A DNA stretch of 64,000 nt from Vespula vulgaris (taxonomy: Eukaryota > Arthropoda > Insecta > Hymenoptera > Vespidae). The DNA is taken from the NCBI RefSeq assembly GCF_905475345.1, contig NC_066602.1, positions 4,486,814 through 4,550,813 on the forward strand. Direction: 5' to 3'. Both the position numbers and the translations under genes were made by a program. Shown one piece after another: positions 60,226-64,000 of the stretch. The notes beneath the pieces are model-generated. The model did no database searches. It was not told the DNA's origin and worked only from the letters and a program-made list of their open reading frames with translations. How positions within the stretch are numbered: position 1 is the stretch's first letter; each line of letters opens with the position of its first letter.

Positions 60226-63200
60226 GTTTGATAGGTCAACGAAAACTTTCTTCATTAACATAATAAAAATCTAGCCATTAGAAGCTAACCTATGCCATAT
60301 CAAATACCTGAACTTCTGGCCCACCAAAGAATTGTTATGAAAATGTAAGTGATCTTTCATAAAGCAGTAATTACTCGCATGATTATTTACATACATATAT
60401 ATATATTTTAAGTAATCCAATCCAGTGATAGAGCATAAGAGTTTAAAAGTTTGTCTACTTTAAAAGACTGTTTGGTCACAAACATGCATATCCCACGATA
60501 TACATTTTGCAACGGAGTAATATGCACAATTAATATCTTCTCTCTTCTCTGAAAGTTATGTAGTAATCAATTTTAATTCTTCATTGAGATTATACTTTTC
60601 ATGATTCGATGTGTGTATCTTTAGCGTATATTCATTTAATGTCAGTGATCATTTACACACAAACACACACACACATACACACCAATTGTATACTTCCCAA
60701 TAATTTTATTATTCTGTAATATTTGTAAATACAAATGTCTTGCCATTCTACATATAAATTAATTTCAAATATGTAGTCAACAAAAATTCATCAATATCAT
60801 CAGGATATTATATTGCAATTCTATAAAAACAGAATAATAAGATCTGTATTTGAAAATCTATATTACAGATAATAAGAAAACGTATAAAATGAACAGATAA
60901 TTAAGCAATGTAATGGGTTTAGATTAAATTAGGATATTTAATTAACTATAAGTCAGGAATATGCATGAATATTACATGCAAATAAAAAACACATTAATTA
61001 TATATATGGCTGCATGGCCAAGATCTCATGTTTTATTGCTTTACTGTGCCTTTGTCCGTCTTAATCTGACAATGGTATCAAAATCTTTATCTAATCTAGA
61101 CCCAAGTAATGACATTGTTGAATACTATTAAGATGTATGTATATATGAATATACAGATACACATAGACATACACGTAACAAATTATAATTATGCTTTATT
61201 GTTTATTAATTATAGCTTTACTTGTTAAAATAATATCCATTTAAATGAAGAGTAAATTTTTATCTAAATAGAATTAATTGGAAGCACTTATATTAAACAG
61301 ATAATATGACAGACAGTTTTGAAAATGTGTTACATCATTAACAAGAAATTAATTTTTAACAAACCTTGAAATTATTATTGGAATTTTCTTAATTAAAATT
61401 ATAATAGAATAGAAAAAAATAATTTAAATGAATATGAAGGAAAGTAACAATTTATTTAATATAATAATTAAATGCAAAGAGATAAAACACAGTGAAATAT
61501 AAACATTTTTTAAATTTTATTGTTAATGCTAGTTCATCAATTATATCCCATTTTTAAATAAGATTATGTACTGCGAAGTTTAACTATAATTATATTATAC
61601 TATTTACTATTTATTTGTACTTATAGAAAAAGAACTCTAATATACGAATGATATTGTAGTTACAAAGTATATACACACGTCTTCAGAAATCATTGTAAAA
61701 GAAAAACTTTGGCACAAAGCTTGCCATTAAATTTTTATCTATTGAAAATAATACGTTAAAGAATTATCAATGTTAATGTAAATTAGAAAAATATGTACTA
61801 TTATTACAAATCTGTAGAGGTTGTACTTAAAAACGCTATACTATATTTATACTTATACACATGTAATGAAGAAAAAAGTCAGGTATTCACTAAAAATATT
61901 TGTTATACTGTGAATGAAAAACAAAAAAATATTCTATTATTTATGTGATATCTAAAATAGTAATTGTAAAGACAAGAAAAACAGAAAAAAAAACATAGTA
62001 TTTGTAGCTTATTTATAATTTTATGTTCACTTTTTCTTAAAGATATTTTATTATTAATATTAATTAAGCATTAATTACACATTTGACTGAAATCAAAATT
62101 ATTTCTTATACATTCCAAAAGTTAAATGTGTATTATAACCAATTTATAGATGTAACAATATCTTTCAATGCATTATGCTAAACATTAATTTTAGAATATT
62201 ACTTTTACTGATCATTGACTACCACAAATATTTGATGTGGTGCTTGAGTGATCAAAGGTGTAAATTATATAGTAAGAATTTTTTCAATAACTTTTAAAAT
62301 AAATTATAATTGTGAATGAAATAATGCTACTTTGTAACACTGAATTTCATCTACACTTATAATAATTTTGTACGATAAGTAACTATGTACATGTAGTTAA
62401 AAGATCTAGTAATTGGATAATCATATAAATTTTACCCAAAAATAATATAAATGTCAATAAAAGAGTATTCTTATTAATTTCTTAATCTAGAAATATCATT
62501 GTGCTATCAAAAGTTTCAATGAGGACAACTTAATGATGATGTTTCTTTGATTCAATATATTAAAATATTGAAAATATAGTATTTTAAATATAGTCACTAA
62601 TTAAACAGAAAGCAATATAATGCTGTACAAATGTTTCTTAAATATCTTTTTACTAATCAGACAGTGCCTGAGAATAATAGCAAAATTAAAAATATAAGAA
62701 ATAATTGTGCATTATAATTATCAGAAAAAAATATGAGATAATCTTGGCACTGAGTAGAGACAATTATCTCAAACTTTTGTGACTAATCAGTAATTCGTTT
62801 ATTTTTATGTAAATTCTGTATAGTTTAATTGTGTGTTCTGCAAAGGAATACATAGTAATAATAATAGATGTGATTTTGGTGTTTTCATTGTAGACAAACG
62901 TATTAGCGAAAAGCATTCAGCAAGGTATTCAATATAGCATAAATTTATATAACCTTTTACAGTTTAATGCGCTTGTACAGAATCGCTAAGAAACATATGT
63001 ACAAAAATTGAAAATATATAAGTATATTTATCCTAAATTACCAAAAATTTAAATATATGACACATACATACATGCAATTCCAAATAAATATTCTCTATGT
63101 CAATGTAACTTAACTATATCGTCGTGTATGCACATATGTACATGCATTAATATTATACATTTTATTTCAAATCACACACATATATATATATATATTAAAA

Positions 63201-63282
63201 AAACCGATCATCAAATTAAACCACTTTATCTTTATATTATATAAAACTATGTTCAGTTTTGTATATTCTTTCTTCTAGTTTA

Positions 63283-63357
<75 letters not shown>

Positions 63358-64000
63358 TAAAAGTAATAACTACGATTTTGATCGTATATATCAATAACCT
63401 ATATATGTATTTAGGTTATATGCATAATTAATTTTATATTAAAATGTCCGCAATGATATATAGTTAAGTATTTCACTAAATTAATGAAGCGTAAGTTATT
63501 AATTCTGTATAAATAAAAGCAAAAAATAAGAAACAAAAGAATATGATACTAATTGGTCTTTCATAAAAAAGAAAGAGAAAGAAATATTATTTATATAATA
63601 CATATAACTATTTTATTATTACACATATACACACATATATACGACTTTAATAATTTGTTAAAATTGCAGAGGGTTAAAAAAAAGAATTGAATTTATAATG
63701 TAATTATTATACAGAGGTATAATAAGAAACAATAACAATTTTTGATAGGATACTTTCTTTTTTATTTCAGTAGTACATCAACGTTATATTATTTTGTTAT
63801 TCATTATTATGATGTTTATATATATTAAAAATTTTAATTTTTCTATGTAAACAAGCATTAATATACGAAATTTTTATAAAATTAGAAAATTGATAACAAA
63901 TTATTGTTTTAATTATTTTATACATATAATAGACAATAATACACATAATAGAAACAATATATTTATAAAATTTGTGAATCATATTTTTTAAATGAAAAAT
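60226..64000. other. HIP14 3' flank, AT-rich, no gene seen
   Basis: A CA repeat lies near 60657-60682 and an ATT array near 63284-63357. The rest is AT-rich with only chance open frames (for example 63797-63982 on the minus strand). The HIP14 3'UTR probably occupies the first part. Confidence 0.6.
63284..63357. repeat. (ATT)n trinucleotide array
   Basis: About 24 perfect TTA/ATT units. Confidence 0.95.

Overview
The window is AT-rich animal nuclear DNA from an insect, most likely a hymenopteran (bee, wasp or ant); that placement rests on low GC content, short GT-AG introns, dense microsatellites and insect-type gene models. I found no bacterial, viral or recognisable transposase genes, no CRISPR array, and no tRNA or rRNA gene. 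All products are named from recognisable family motifs in the spliced translation. Splice sites were placed by eye from GT/AG signals plus reading-phase continuity.

Layout, left to right: (1) 14-10257, + strand: C3G/RapGEF1, a Rap GTPase exchange factor with Crk-binding proline motifs, alternative 5' exons and two microexons. (2) 10258-14628: intergenic or 3'UTR DNA with a very long (TAC)n array. (3) 14629-15330, +: complex I subunit NDUFB6/ND-B17. (4) 15986-16195, +: a 69-residue single-pass membrane microprotein of unknown function. (5) 17246-18663, -: Seh1. (6) 19271-22493, +: BOP1, head to head with Seh1. (7) 22978-25045, -: TRMO. (8) 27006-29529, +: PEX5, head to head with TRMO across a promoter rich in CCAAT, CRE and E-box motifs. 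(9) 32235-35957, -: HPS3 of BLOC-2. (10) 36929-37825, -: Borealin, whose N-terminus resembles the histone H3 tail. (11) 38369-39062, +: LRRC51, head to head with Borealin. (12) 40101-40522, +: COX6C. (13) about 41266-51541, +: NCOA6, a nuclear-receptor coactivator. (14) about 56360-60225, +: HIP14/ZDHHC17 palmitoyltransferase. (15) 60226-64000: AT-rich non-coding DNA.

These are housekeeping and regulatory genes rather than a pathway cluster. Recurring themes are mitochondrial respiration (NDUFB6, COX6C), nuclear and nucleolar functions (Seh1, BOP1, Borealin, NCOA6, TRMO), and trafficking or signalling (PEX5, HPS3, HIP14, C3G). Three divergent pairs (Seh1/BOP1, TRMO/PEX5, Borealin/LRRC51) start within about 0.5-2 kb of each other and probably share promoter DNA.

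The most notable observations are the H3-tail-like start of Borealin, two symmetric microexons in C3G that interrupt segments continuous in vertebrate C3G, a divergent but recognisable NCOA6 with its LXXLL box and a tiny basic last exon, and the unidentified 69-residue membrane protein. I did not find a clearly new multi-gene system.
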